DNA of 64,000 nucleotides from Candidatus Tumulicola scandinaviensis (GCA_003140835.1 PLLA01000080.1:29960-93959); one strand, 5' to 3'. Positions 8,881 through 18,396 are shown, counted from the stretch's first letter. A program made the numbers and translations. The notes: generated by a model from the sequence alone, not told the origin.

Positions 8881-9743
8881 CGCTGAGCCTTCGGCGACAG
8901 CACTAGCCGCGCCAGTACGTTAAGCACCAGCACGGCGAGAATCAGCAGCAGCGCACCCGCCCAAGCCTGCTGATGCCAGCTTTGGTACGGAGAAATCGCA
9001 TACGTGAACACCTGCAACGGAAGCTGGGCCATCGGTTGGGTAGGATTGAGCTCCCAAAACTGGCTGCCGAAGGCCGTAAAGAGCAGCGGAGCGGTTTCGC
9101 CGGTAACGCGCGCGATCGCCAGCAGCAGTCCGGTGATGATCGCCGGCCGCGCCGCCGGAAGTACGATGCGCATGGTCGACGCGAATTCCGACAAGCCCAA
9201 TGCCAGCGCGCCCTCGCGAATCGCGCGTGGAACGCTTCGCACCGCTTCTTCCGACGTTCGCAGAATGAGCGGAAGCATCAATAAGGCAAACGCAAACGAC
9301 GCCGACAGCGCGGAGAAATGCCTGAAAGGCGCCACCAGCAGCGTATACGCGAACAACCCGATCGCAATGCTCGGGATGCCCGACAGTACGTCGGAAAGAA
9401 AGCGCACCGCTTCCGGAAACCAGCCGCGTCCAAACAGCGCCAGAAACAATCCCGAGAGCAAGCCTAACGGCGTGGCGATCAACACCGCGACGCCAACGGT
9501 GACGAGCGTACCGACGATGCCGTTAGCGACGCCGCCGCCCGGCTCGCCGACCGGAACCGGCAACTGCGTGAGGAAGGCGACGTTTATCGCGCGGAATCCC
9601 TGTAAGGCGACGTATCCCAAGATTACGAGCAGGGCGATCGCGCCCAGCGACGCGCACGCCGCCGTCACCGCGGCTCCGGCGAAGCTTACCGCGTGCCGGA
9701 ACTTCACCGGGTCCGTTGCCCTCGCCGGCCGCGCCGTCGCCAC
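8877..9743 (-). CDS. pstA: Phosphate ABC transporter permease PstA
   Basis: 288 residues with about six membrane helices. The cytoplasmic permease loop is [29 protein letters not shown], shortened here to its key EGALALG...P pattern, and VTGETAPLL is typical of PstA. The GTG start at 9743 lies one base after the pstC stop and is preceded by GGGAGAAGAG inside the pstC end. The frame is open far upstream, but that is the shadow of pstC. It forms the channel with PstC. Confidence 0.93.
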   Translation of the reverse strand: MATARPARATDPVKFRHAVSFAGAAVTAACASLGAIALLVILGYVALQGFRAINVAFLTQLPVPVGEPGGGVANGIVGTLVTVGVAVLIATPLGLLSGLFLALFGRGWFPEAVRFLSDVLSGIPSIAIGLFAYTLLVAPFRHFSALSASFAFALLMLPLILRTSEEAVRSVPRAIREGALALGLSEFASTMRIVLPAARPAIITGLLLAIARVTGETAPLLFTAFGSQFWELNPTQPMAQLPLQVFTYAISPYQSWHQQAWAGALLLILAVLVLNVLARLVLSPKAQR

Positions 9744-9744
9744 G

Positions 9745-10692
9745 TTAACTCTTCTCCCGCAAAACGGCCCACAACAGCAGCCGGGCCATCGCATTGACGA
9801 GGAAGCTGACGATGAACAGCAGCAACCCCAGTTCGACGAGCGCGCTGATATAGACGGTCCCGTTAGCTTCGGTGAACTCGTTGGCGATGACGCTCGCCAG
9901 CGTGTACGAGGGAGCAAATAGCGAAGCCGCAATTTCGGGACGGTTGCCGATGACCATCGTGGTGGCGATCGTTTCGCCAAGCGCGCGCCCGAGCGCCAGT
10001 ACGATCGCGCCGAAGATCCCCACCCGCGAAGCCGGAATGACCACGCGCGCAACGGTTTCCCACTTCGTTGCGCCCAGCGACATGGAGGCTTCGCGCAGGT
10101 CAGACCCGATCGCAACGATGACCTCGCGGCTAATCGCCGTCACCGTCGGAAGAACCATCAGCGCGAGAATCAAGCCCGCCGTCAACATGCCGACGCCGCT
10201 GATCGAACCCTGGAACAGCGGCAAGAATCCCAACGTCTTTTGCAAGAACGGCCCCAGAACGGTACGCACGAACGGTGCGAGCACGAACAGGCCCCATAGA
10301 CCGAACACGACGCTGGGAACCGCCGCTAGCAGCTCGATCACGAAGCCGAGCGGGCGCGCGATCCAGCCGGGGGCGAACTCGGCAAGGTATGCGGCCGCCA
10401 AAATTCCGACGAAGCCGGCCAGGACGATGGCGATCAGCGAGGTGACCAGCGTGCCGTAGATGAGCGGCAGTGCACCGAACTGCCCGGTCACCGGATTCCA
10501 CTCCGACGTCCACAGGAACTTGAATTTGAAGGCGACGATCGACGGCCACGATCCGTGCACGAGCTCGACGAACAACATTGCGACGAGCAGCACGAACAGC
10601 CCGGCGGCGGCGTACACCACCAGCAGAAAGACTCGATCCGCCGCAGCTATGGCGGCATAATTTCGATTCTTCATGTCCTCACGGCGGGGCAC
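9745..10692 (-). CDS. pstC: Phosphate ABC transporter permease PstC
   Basis: 315 residues with six predicted membrane helices, the PstC-type GYLAEFAP-like segment (AAYLAEFAPG) and the permease loop EASMSLGATKWETV. Two starts are possible: GTG at 10692 with GAGG eight bases upstream, or ATG at 10674 with GAGG only two bases upstream; the first is chosen for spacing. It lies 61 bp after pstS, with a hairpin in the gap. Confidence 0.93.
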   Translation of the reverse strand: MPRREDMKNRNYAAIAAADRVFLLVVYAAAGLFVLLVAMLFVELVHGSWPSIVAFKFKFLWTSEWNPVTGQFGALPLIYGTLVTSLIAIVLAGFVGILAAAYLAEFAPGWIARPLGFVIELLAAVPSVVFGLWGLFVLAPFVRTVLGPFLQKTLGFLPLFQGSISGVGMLTAGLILALMVLPTVTAISREVIVAIGSDLREASMSLGATKWETVARVVIPASRVGIFGAIVLALGRALGETIATTMVIGNRPEIAASLFAPSYTLASVIANEFTEANGTVYISALVELGLLLFIVSFLVNAMARLLLWAVLREKS

Positions 10693-10698
10693 AAGAAA

Positions 10699-10721
10699 CG
10701 CCTCAATACACGATCGAGGCG
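10699..10721 (-). promoter_or_regulatory. Stem-loop between pstS and pstC
   Basis: Six-base arms CGCCTC and GAGGCG flank an 11-base loop. The distal arm contains the GAGG proposed as the pstC ribosome-binding site, so folding could lower pstC translation relative to pstS. Excess PstS over permease is usual in Pst systems. Function is inferred. Confidence 0.35.
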
Positions 10722-10753
10722 CTCCCTACCTTCACGCGATGCTTCGTAAAGCG

Positions 10754-11785
10754 CTACACGTGCATTTTCGCAAGCGTATTGCGCGCGAGCGACTGAATGT
10801 TCTCCGGAAGCGGAACGTAGTCGAGTCCGCCGGCGATCTTTTGAGCATCGCCGCCACTCAACCAGGTGAGGATCTGCTGTAGAACCTTCCCTTTGCCTTT
10901 GTCCTGCGGGTTCTGATAGACCACCACCCAGCTGTAGCCGGCGATGGGATAACACGTCGCGCACTTCATGTTGACGATCGAGAAGCTGGTTGCGCTAACG
11001 TCGGGCTTCGCAGCCGCCGCCGCCCGCACGCCGCCCGGGGCATCGGAGATGTATTTGCCGGCGGCGTTCTGCAACGTCGCTTGCGACATTTTATTTTGGA
11101 TGGCGTAGGCCAGTTCGACGTAGCCGATGGCTCCCGGATTGTTGTTGACCTGACCCGCCACCCCTTCGTTGCCTTTGCCGCCGATGGCGCTCGCTGCGAT
11201 CCACATCACGCTCTTTCCCGTCCCAACTTTTGTTTTCCATTCCGCCGAGATGGCGCTGAGATAATCCGTGAAGATGTACGTCGTCCCAGAACCGTCGGAA
11301 CGATGCACGACCACAATCGGCGTGTTGGGCAGCTTCATCCCGCCGTTGAGTTTGGCGATTTGCGGATCGTTCCAGCTCGTAATCTTGCCCAAGAAGATTC
11401 CAGCCAATAACCCGGAGGTCAGATGCAGTCCACTTGCAACTCCGGGAACGTTGTACACGATAGACTCGCCACCGAGCGCCACCGGCACCTGCAGCACGGG
11501 TCCGCCCGAAGCCTCGGCCGCCTTCACTTCGCCGGCGTTCATCGGCACGTCGGTCGCACCAAAGTCCACCGTGCGCTGCGTGAACTGTGCGATGCCGCCG
11601 CCGCTGCCGATGGACTGGTAGTTGACCTGCACGTCGCCGTGGCTCTTGCTGTAGTCGTAAAACGCTTTCGAGAAGAACGGGTAATCGAACGTCGACCCTG
11701 CGCCCGTCAGCTGCGTCGCTGCCATTGCCGGAAGGATCGCCGTGACGAACAGCGCCGCTGCTATCGGCGCAAGTCTTTTCCGCAT
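10754..11785 (-). CDS. pstS: Phosphate-binding periplasmic protein PstS
   Basis: 343 residues. A signal peptide MRKRLAPIAAALFVTA... is followed by the PstS signature LTGAGSTFDYPFF, a phosphate-contacting GSGGG loop and RSDGSGTTYIFTDYLS. It delivers periplasmic phosphate to PstCAB. The ATG at 11785 has a strong AAAGGAG five bases upstream; the long open frame beyond it is the thrS shadow. An extra CATC motif near residue 285 is unusual and might form a disulfide. First gene of pstSCAB. Confidence 0.95.
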   Translation of the reverse strand: MRKRLAPIAAALFVTAILPAMAATQLTGAGSTFDYPFFSKAFYDYSKSHGDVQVNYQSIGSGGGIAQFTQRTVDFGATDVPMNAGEVKAAEASGGPVLQVPVALGGESIVYNVPGVASGLHLTSGLLAGIFLGKITSWNDPQIAKLNGGMKLPNTPIVVVHRSDGSGTTYIFTDYLSAISAEWKTKVGTGKSVMWIAASAIGGKGNEGVAGQVNNNPGAIGYVELAYAIQNKMSQATLQNAAGKYISDAPGGVRAAAAAKPDVSATSFSIVNMKCATCYPIAGYSWVVVYQNPQDKGKGKVLQQILTWLSGGDAQKIAGGLDYVPLPENIQSLARNTLAKMHV

Positions 11786-11854
11786 GAATGCTCCTTTGCA
11801 CGCGAGTGCAATGCCGAGTCGATGAAAACTCTTCCCATTCTCACGGCCGAATAC

Positions 11855-11893
11855 TAAGAACAGATTAAGAAGACATAGGGAAGGGCTTAAGAC
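11855..11893 (-). promoter_or_regulatory. Candidate Pho box upstream of pstS
   Basis: Read on the plus strand, TAAGAACAGAT is followed directly by TAAGAAGACAT, an 11-bp direct repeat, and TAAGAC recurs at 11888, in phase two periods further on. On the pstS strand the core is TTCTTA. PhoB/PhoP-type regulators bind 11-bp direct repeats ahead of pstS. The core differs from the E. coli consensus, so this is inference. Confidence 0.4.
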
Positions 11894-11965
11894 TCGAGGC
11901 ACGGAGGCGGCCTGCCGGGCGCTTCGAAGGCTTCCGGCCACGCGGCCGCCGAAAGCGCGTGCTCT

Positions 11966-13693
11966 ATGTCCGAGCCCCAGGTGAAAACGCCGCTCCCCGA
12001 ACTGCGCCATACGGCCGCCCACGTGCTGGCGTATGCCGCGCAGGACCTCTTTCCCGACGCCAAGCCGACCATTGGGCCGGCGATCGAGAATGGGTTCTAC
12101 TACGATTTCGATCGCGCCGAAGCGTTTACGCCTGAGGATCTGGCCCGGTTGGAAGCGCGCATGGCGGAGATCGTGAAGGCGAACTATGCGATGACCGGCC
12201 GGCCCGTCACGCGAGCCGAGGCGCTCAGCATTTTCAGGGGCAACCCCTATAAGGTAGAGATCGCGAGCGAAATCCCGGAGGGGGAGCCGATCACGCTCTA
12301 TACCATAGGCGAGTTTACCGACCTGTGCCGTGGCGGCCATGCCGACTTCACCGGTGAGATTGGCGCGCTCAAGCTGACGAGCGTTGCGGGCGCCTATTGG
12401 CGTGGGGACGAGCGCAAGCCGATGCTGCAACGCATTTACGGCACCGCGTGGTACGACCGCGCCGAGCTCGATGCGTATCTCGCCCAAGTCGAAGAGGCCC
12501 TCCAGCGCGACCATCGCAAACTCGGCGCCGAGCTCGACTTGTATTCGGTCGAGGAAGACGCCGGAGCCGGATTGATTTTCTGGCATCCCAAGGGCGCCAT
12601 CGTGCGCGGACTCATCGAAGACTTCATCCGCCAGGGGTTGCGCGAACGCGGCTATCAGCCGGTCGTCACCCCGCACGTCGTCAGTGAAAAACTGTACGAG
12701 ATCTCCGGGCATCTGGAAAACTTCGCGCAGAATATGTTCGGGCCGCTCGAAGTCGAGGAGCAACGCTTCCGTCTCAAACCGATGAACTGCCCCGGACACA
12801 TCCTCATCTACCGCAGCCGGTTGCACAGTTACCGCGACCTGCCGGTGCGTTACAGCGAGTTCGGAACGGTGTACCGCTACGAGCGATCCGGCGTCGTGCA
12901 CGGCTTGACGCGCGTGCGGGGCTTCACCCAGGACGACGCGCACATCTTCTGCACGCCCGAGCAGTTACAGGGCGAGTTCGAGCTTACGCTCGACGAAGCG
13001 ATGCGCTTGATGAACGCGTTCGGCTTCAGCGATTTCGAATACGTGCTCTCCACGCGCGACGACGCGCTCCGCACCGAAACCGATCCGGTGGCCGAAGACG
13101 CGATTCGAAAAGCGCTCGAACGCTTTGGCCTTCCGCACAGCGTCGATCCCGGTGGCGGCGCATTTTACGGACCGAAGCTCGACATCAACGTGCGCGACGC
13201 GATCGGACGGAAGTGGCAGCTCGGAACCGTGCAGGTCGATTTCATCCTTCCCGCTCGCTTCGAACTGAAGTATCGCGCGAGCGACGGGCACGACCGCACG
13301 CCGGTCATGATTCACCGGGCGTTGGCCGGGTCGCTCGAGCGATTTTTCGGCATCGCCATCGAACACTTCGGCGGCGCGTTCCCGGCATGGCTGGCGCCGG
13401 TGCAGGCTGCGGTCGTTCCGATTTCGGAGCATCAGCAAGACTACGCGCGCGAAGTGGCCGCCCGCCTTACCGGAATGGGTCGCCGGGTCGAGGTCGATGA
13501 AAGCAACGAGAAGCTCGGTCATAAGATCCGGCACTGGAAGAAGCAAAAGGTTCCCTATATTCTCGTGGTTGGAAAACAAGAAGCCGCCGAGGGTACGGTG
13601 AACGTCAACCAGCGCGGCGTCGAAGACAAACGCACCGTTTCTGTCGGAACGTTTGCCGAACAACTCCAATCAATCATCGAGGCGAAGAAGTAA
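11966..13693 (+). CDS. thrS: Threonine--tRNA ligase (no TGS domain)
   Basis: 575 residues. It begins directly with the editing domain: HTAAHVL carries the HxxxH motif, and the later RGGHADFTG is the second editing motif. The class II catalytic core shows MNCPGH, RVRGFTQDDAHIFC and DPGGGAFYGPKLD, with the Zn-binding Cys and His residues present. The C-terminal anticodon-binding domain ends with KIRHWKKQKVPYILVVGKQEA. The usual ~60-residue N-terminal TGS domain is absent, so the protein is shorter than E. coli ThrS (642). The ATG is at 11966. No T-box leader is visible upstream. Confidence 0.95.
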   Translation: MSEPQVKTPLPELRHTAAHVLAYAAQDLFPDAKPTIGPAIENGFYYDFDRAEAFTPEDLARLEARMAEIVKANYAMTGRPVTRAEALSIFRGNPYKVEIASEIPEGEPITLYTIGEFTDLCRGGHADFTGEIGALKLTSVAGAYWRGDERKPMLQRIYGTAWYDRAELDAYLAQVEEALQRDHRKLGAELDLYSVEEDAGAGLIFWHPKGAIVRGLIEDFIRQGLRERGYQPVVTPHVVSEKLYEISGHLENFAQNMFGPLEVEEQRFRLKPMNCPGHILIYRSRLHSYRDLPVRYSEFGTVYRYERSGVVHGLTRVRGFTQDDAHIFCTPEQLQGEFELTLDEAMRLMNAFGFSDFEYVLSTRDDALRTETDPVAEDAIRKALERFGLPHSVDPGGGAFYGPKLDINVRDAIGRKWQLGTVQVDFILPARFELKYRASDGHDRTPVMIHRALAGSLERFFGIAIEHFGGAFPAWLAPVQAAVVPISEHQQDYAREVAARLTGMGRRVEVDESNEKLGHKIRHWKKQKVPYILVVGKQEAAEGTVNVNQRGVEDKRTVSVGTFAEQLQSIIEAKK

Positions 13694-13699
13694 AAGCAC

Positions 13700-14605
13700 A
13701 TGAAGTTTGACGTTCGCGTGGCATTCGCCGCGATCGCGCTCGCGCTCGGAGCCTGCCAGGGTGGCATGGACAGCGGCGGCGGTATGCCGGGCATGATGGG
13801 ACCGCCGGTTTCCCAACCGGGTCCGATGGCCAGCGGCCAAATGCAGGGCCCGGCGATTGGCGCGAACGGACAAGCCGAGCTCACCGTTCCGGGCTCGACG
13901 CTCGCACCGAACGAATCGCAGTTTGCGGTTGGTGACGGCCCCAACGGCGTCAAGTGCCCGGTCGTGCAGCAGTTCGCGTGCACGGTGAGTTTCAATATGC
14001 CGACGCCCGGACCGTCGCCCTCAGGCGGATCGACCCCGAAGCCGACTCCCTCGCCCACCCCGTCGCCGTCGCCGAGCGCCTCGAGCGGAAGCGACGAAGG
14101 CGACGATACGTCCGATGCGGCCAGTCCTTCGCCCACCCCGCCGGGCACGATTACGCTGCAAATGGAGCCGCTACCCAAGGACGTTCCGGCGATGACCAAT
14201 CCCGATCCTCGCATCTTGCGCATCACGCCGATGGTCGCGATTCGCTTGCAGAGCGATACGGACTTTTCGCTGAACGGTAACGCTGCCGTGCAATACACGA
14301 TGCCGCGCGTACAAGTCGCCACCCGCTCGTTTGCCATCCAGTTGTATAACGAGAGCGCTTTGCGCGGAAAGCGCACCGACCAGTATCTTGCGACCTACAC
14401 GAAGGCAAATGTCGGCGATACGACCGTGCAGTTCACCTTTGCCACGCCGCGCGTCACCGTCAAACGCGGACAAATTTGGCTGCTCGCGCTCTACGGATAC
14501 CAGTGGCCGCCGGGAATGACGCCGACGCCGTCGCCATCGCCGGCCGGATCGGGGGCGCCGTCGGCGTCGCCCAGCGCGAACCCATCCCCAACGCCCTCCC
14601 CCTAA
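13700..14605 (+). CDS. Pro/Ser-rich lipoprotein of unknown function
   Basis: 301 residues. A signal with lipobox LGAC precedes a Gly/Met-rich stretch, a domain with PNGVKCPVVQQFACT, then a low-complexity PTPSPTPSPSPS linker around residue 115, a second globular part (about 155-265) and a Pro/Ser-rich tail. It starts six bases after the thrS stop, so it may be co-transcribed, but no functional link to ThrS is visible. The linkers suggest an extended surface or periplasmic protein. No family was recognised. Confidence 0.75.
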   Translation: MKFDVRVAFAAIALALGACQGGMDSGGGMPGMMGPPVSQPGPMASGQMQGPAIGANGQAELTVPGSTLAPNESQFAVGDGPNGVKCPVVQQFACTVSFNMPTPGPSPSGGSTPKPTPSPTPSPSPSASSGSDEGDDTSDAASPSPTPPGTITLQMEPLPKDVPAMTNPDPRILRITPMVAIRLQSDTDFSLNGNAAVQYTMPRVQVATRSFAIQLYNESALRGKRTDQYLATYTKANVGDTTVQFTFATPRVTVKRGQIWLLALYGYQWPPGMTPTPSPSPAGSGAPSASPSANPSPTPSP

Positions 14606-14638
14606 GCCTCCGACTTGTCAATCGAAGGGTACATTCGC

Positions 14639-14700
14639 GTCCTTCGACTGCGGCGCTTCGCGCCTCCGCTCAGGATGACAAAGTGCCGTAGTCGAAGGAC
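14639..14700. repeat. Dispersed repeat with GGCGC-TTC-GCGCC hairpin
   Basis: GTCCTTCGACTGC, then a small hairpin, then CTCCGCTCAGGATGACAA, followed by an inverted GTCGAAGGAC. It fills the gap before the MFS gene. The inverted end supplies AAGGA six bases before the MFS start codon. Confidence 0.75.
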
Positions 14701-14705
14701 GCCCC

Positions 14706-15974
14706 ATGCGCGCTTGGAGCGAACTCAGCCCGCCCGCTAAGAAGACGTTCGTCGCCAGTTTTCTCGGCTGGACGCTCGACGCTTTCGATTTCTTTCTCCT
14801 GACCTTCGTCGTCACCCGAATCGCCGCCGATTTCAACCGCGGCATCGCCGAAGTCACCGGTGCCATCACCCTGTCGCTCTTGTGTAGGCCGGTTGGCGCG
14901 TTCGTCTTCGGATGGATCGCCGACCGGTACGGACGCCGGACGCCGTTGATGATCGACATCGTCTTCTATTCGATTGTCGAGCTGCTTACGGCGTTCTCGC
15001 CCAATTTTACGGTCTTTCTCGTGCTCCGCGCGCTCTACGGAGTTGCGATGGGCGGGGAGTGGGGCATCGGAGCGGCGATGGCCATGGAAGTGCTTCCGCC
15101 GCGCCGTCGCGGACTCTTCAGCGGCGTTTTGCAAGAGGGCTACATGGTCGGCTACCTGCTTGCCGCCGTCGCCTACTTTCTGGTGTTCCATTTCGCCGAC
15201 GCGCTCGGGCTCGCGCGCTGGAATTGGCGCATTCTCTTCGGCGTCGGCGTGTTGCCCGCGCTCTTGATCTTCTACATTCGCGCCTACGTCCCCGAATCGC
15301 CGGCCTGGCTCACGCATCGCGGGCAACGCGTCGCGCCGCCGCAAATACTGCGCTCGCTGACGCGTCATTGGCCGCTCGTCGTTTACGCGATTCTTTTTAT
15401 GGCGGCGTTGAACTTCATGTCGCACGGCACCCAAGATCTCTACGCGACGTTTCTACAAAAGCAGCACGGATTTTCCACGGCAACCGTCTTCACGCTGTCG
15501 GTCGTCGCCGCGTGCGGCGCCATCCTCGGCGGCATCGCTTTCGGGGCGATCTCACAGCGTTGGGGCCGGCGGGCGTGCATCCTGATCGCCGTGGTACTGG
15601 GAGCGGCGACGGTCCCGCTATGGGCCTTCGGCCAAACCATGGCGCTGCTCGGCGTCGGCGCTTTCGCCATTCAGTTTATGGTACAGGGCGCGTGGGGTGT
15701 GATTCCCGCGCACCTCAACGAACTCTCGCCCGCCGAGGCACGCGGAACGTTTCCGGGGTTCACCTACCAGCTCGGCAACGCCATCAGCGCCGGTGCGGCA
15801 CAGATGGAAGCGGCCTTCGCGCTGAAGTTTCCGCTACCGGGCGGCGGCGCAAACTATGCCAAAGCGATGGCCATCATCGCGTTAATAGCGTTGGCATCCG
15901 TTTTCATGCTGACGGCGCTCGGGTATCTGGTTCAACCCGAACGCCGCCATCGCGATTTCCTCGAACCGTCGTAA
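14706..15974 (+). CDS. MFS transporter (SHS/lactate-type carboxylate symporter family)
   Basis: 422 residues with twelve predicted membrane helices. Features include WTLDAFDFFLL in helix 1, the loop 2-3 motif GWIADRYGRR, and MGGEWGIGAAMAMEVLP in helix 5, a pattern of the sialate/lactate-type (SHS) and aromatic acid symporters. It probably imports an organic acid with protons; the substrate is unknown. Its Shine-Dalgarno (AAGGA) lies within the dispersed repeat. It converges on the glycosidase-like gene. Confidence 0.85.
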   Translation: MRAWSELSPPAKKTFVASFLGWTLDAFDFFLLTFVVTRIAADFNRGIAEVTGAITLSLLCRPVGAFVFGWIADRYGRRTPLMIDIVFYSIVELLTAFSPNFTVFLVLRALYGVAMGGEWGIGAAMAMEVLPPRRRGLFSGVLQEGYMVGYLLAAVAYFLVFHFADALGLARWNWRILFGVGVLPALLIFYIRAYVPESPAWLTHRGQRVAPPQILRSLTRHWPLVVYAILFMAALNFMSHGTQDLYATFLQKQHGFSTATVFTLSVVAACGAILGGIAFGAISQRWGRRACILIAVVLGAATVPLWAFGQTMALLGVGAFAIQFMVQGAWGVIPAHLNELSPAEARGTFPGFTYQLGNAISAGAAQMEAAFALKFPLPGGGANYAKAMAIIALIALASVFMLTALGYLVQPERRHRDFLEPS

Positions 15975-15995
15975 GCGCCGGAGCGCTATACGGCG

Positions 15996-17201
15996 CTACT
16001 GATTCGCCCAGATGCCTTTGAGCGTCGAAAACGCCGGACGCGGCGTGAAGACGTTCGGATTCCCGGCCGAAATGATGTTGAGCCCAAACCACGCTTCGTC
16101 GTCAAATCCGCCGACGAACTTTGGATCGGGCGCCTTCGGATTGGTCAACTGTATGCAGTTGTCGCCAGCTTTCCACCACTCGTCGTTGAACTCGAAGTAG
16201 AAGCCGCCCGAAGCCGGACCGTTGTTCAACGTAGAGTGCTGGTACAGCTGCTTCGCCAGTCCGCCGATGTAGGTCGTCACTTGATTCACGCGGCCCGGCG
16301 GAAATTCTATGGCCTTATCCGGATTACCGTTGGGGTGATACCCGACCGGCGTTCCGTATTCGCTAACGAGGAACGGCTTTTTCGAGGCCGCCTCATACTG
16401 CGACCAAAGCTTACCGAAGTCGGAACCGCGGTAGGCGTTAATTCCCCAAACGTCGACCGGGAACTTGTTTTGCTCTCCCGCAATGACGGTTTTCATTCCG
16501 TCATCAACCATCGTCGTCGTCGTGAATTTGTCGGGCTGACCCGCCAGTCTGAAGCCGTCTTTTGCCGCTCGGGAGAGCGCGCTCATACCTTTCCAAAAAG
16601 TCGGATTGTCGATGAAGTTTTCGGCATTGACTTCCGATCCGATCGAAATCCCGATGACCGCCGGGTATCCGCCGTTGACTTGGGCCAGCTTGCGATACTG
16701 ATTGCTCAGATCGTCGACGGCGCCCTGATTCAGCATGGCGTCGGGGGGGAAGAAAATCGATAGGATCACGTAGACGGGCTGCTTACCATTATTATACGCA
16801 GCGTTGAGAAAGTCGCCGATGGGATCGGCGTTCGGGTTGGCGTTGTACACCTTGACCGCATTGATATTGAACGCGCGAAACGTTGGTAAGTCTCGCTGCC
16901 AAATAGCTCGGTTCTTGTTGCCGAGGGGGTTGTCCAACGTCGTGCTGCAAATCGGCGTCGGCCCGTAGTCGACGCCCTTCATGTACATCAACTGGGGAAT
17001 TGCCGGACCGGCACCGTGCCGCGTGGCAATCTCGATGTTCCGGCCGTGGATGAAAATCTCCGGGGTCGTCTTCGTCGCGCTCGCATTCGTCTGCACGCTC
17101 TGGCCGGGGACCGCATTGAAGTTCGATCCCGCGGACGAATTGCAGGCAGTTACTGCGAGCACGACGCAAAGTGACACGCACCTTGAAAATAGGCGATTCA
17201 C
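15996..17201 (-). CDS. Glycoside hydrolase-like TIM-barrel lipoprotein
   Basis: 401 residues with lipobox VTAC. The segments MYMKGVDYGPTP, NAVKVYNANP, GISIGSEVN and FLVSEYGTP resemble clan GH-A barrels such as GH72/GH2-type enzymes: Glu in GSEVN would be the acid/base and Glu in SEYG the nucleophile. GFYFEFNDEWWKAGD near the C-terminus is also typical. It may act on an extracellular glucan, but neither substrate nor exact family is certain. The GTG start at 17201 is preceded by AAAGGAG with a six-base spacer. Confidence 0.7.
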   Translation of the reverse strand: MNRLFSRCVSLCVVLAVTACNSSAGSNFNAVPGQSVQTNASATKTTPEIFIHGRNIEIATRHGAGPAIPQLMYMKGVDYGPTPICSTTLDNPLGNKNRAIWQRDLPTFRAFNINAVKVYNANPNADPIGDFLNAAYNNGKQPVYVILSIFFPPDAMLNQGAVDDLSNQYRKLAQVNGGYPAVIGISIGSEVNAENFIDNPTFWKGMSALSRAAKDGFRLAGQPDKFTTTTMVDDGMKTVIAGEQNKFPVDVWGINAYRGSDFGKLWSQYEAASKKPFLVSEYGTPVGYHPNGNPDKAIEFPPGRVNQVTTYIGGLAKQLYQHSTLNNGPASGGFYFEFNDEWWKAGDNCIQLTNPKAPDPKFVGGFDDEAWFGLNIISAGNPNVFTPRPAFSTLKGIWANQ

Positions 17202-17364
17202 TCATAGCTCCTTTGCGCGAAAAGAGTAGCTCGAGGAACGCCAAATCGCTACCACGGAAGCAATCCCCCGGCTGCTGAGCATCTTCGACGGTCCGCCCCG
17301 GTAGCCTACTCATCTCCGGTAAGCGGCAGCTTGCTAAGCAAGCAAACCCAAGTGGCGCTGCGCG

Positions 17365-18390
17365 TTACGTTTTAAACGTCGGCGGGGGCACACCGAGAAG
17401 CGGGCCGGCGGACGTCAGCGACCACGGCGTGCGGACGATTCCAGCTTCCATATCGCTCCACGCTTGTTCCATAATCGGGCGCAGCGTAGAAAGACGGTGC
17501 GTGGCCTTAGGATCGGAATAGAACGTCACCGGTATCCCCGCATTGCGCAAGAACACAGCGGTCGTGGTCGGATACTGGGTCGGGATGTTGTCGTCGAGCG
17601 ATCCCGTCAGAATATAGAATGGCGTCGTCGGCAGCATCGCCGTAACCATGTACGAGCGCGAACCCAGCAAGGCGCCGGCAATCGACATCACCGCCGACCA
17701 ATCGTTCGGGTGAATCGGTGCGACGAGGTAGACCGAGAACCCGCCCATCGAATAGCCGGCCAAGTAGCGCTTGCGGGGATCGATCGTAAACGCTTGTTTG
17801 GCTGCGGCGAGTGCATCGTAAACGTCGCTCTCCGAACCCTGGAAATCGTAGTAACCGCGACCGTAGGGCGCGACGATGATGGTGCCGGTTCGTTCGGCTA
17901 AATCGTCAATGAACGCTGGAGCGATGAGCGCCGTCTCCGATTGCGGATGTCCGTGGAGGAACACCACCAGCGGGGCCGCGCGGCCGGGCACGTAGGTGGT
18001 CGGCACGTATACCGCCACCGGCTGCATCGTCCCGTCTTTTGAGGCTCGGATCAGCGTCTCGCCCAGCCCGCGAATCGTTGCCATCGGCTGATACGACTGG
18101 TCCATGAGTTGATGGGCCAAGCTGAGATCGAGCTGCGTAATGCTGGTGAGGAAGTGTTGCCACATCGCGGGCGTGTAATCGTCGGGGAGCGGCGCCTTGA
18201 GCAAGTCCATGTCGTCGAACAGGCGCTGGTAGTAATCCATGGTGGTGTCGCGCCCGGTCACGCGAGCGATCTGCGGGGCCTGCGCATAGTACGCCGCGGC
18301 GGTCGCCTGCAGCGTCGCGCCGGCATCGCCCGGGCCGGCGCCCAGCAGCGCCAGCGCCGCGGCTCCGGCCGCCAACCCTCGCAGACTCAT
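17365..18390 (-). CDS. Secreted alpha/beta-hydrolase (esterase/depolymerase-like)
   Basis: 341 residues with an Ala-rich signal peptide. VVFLHGHPQ is the oxyanion-hole strand, GYSMGG carries the nucleophilic Ser, LTGSLDDNIP probably holds the Asp, and ATHRLS the His. The overall pattern resembles secreted esterase/PHB-depolymerase-like (LpqC/Esterase PHB) proteins. An N-terminal helical extension of about 130 residues precedes the catalytic domain. The ATG at 18390 follows a TATACT -10 box by 6 nt, so the transcript is probably leaderless. Confidence 0.8.
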   Translation of the reverse strand: MSLRGLAAGAAALALLGAGPGDAGATLQATAAAYYAQAPQIARVTGRDTTMDYYQRLFDDMDLLKAPLPDDYTPAMWQHFLTSITQLDLSLAHQLMDQSYQPMATIRGLGETLIRASKDGTMQPVAVYVPTTYVPGRAAPLVVFLHGHPQSETALIAPAFIDDLAERTGTIIVAPYGRGYYDFQGSESDVYDALAAAKQAFTIDPRKRYLAGYSMGGFSVYLVAPIHPNDWSAVMSIAGALLGSRSYMVTAMLPTTPFYILTGSLDDNIPTQYPTTTAVFLRNAGIPVTFYSDPKATHRLSTLRPIMEQAWSDMEAGIVRTPWSLTSAGPLLGVPPPTFKT

Positions 18391-18396
18391 AGACCT

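Noticed and set aside
11786..11965. T-box leader for thrS
   Set aside because: No specifier stem or T-box sequence could be seen; the region contains the pstS promoter instead.
11786..12943. Long N-terminal extension of pstS
   Set aside because: It reads through the pstS Shine-Dalgarno and the antisense of thrS; the signal peptide at 11785 fixes the start.
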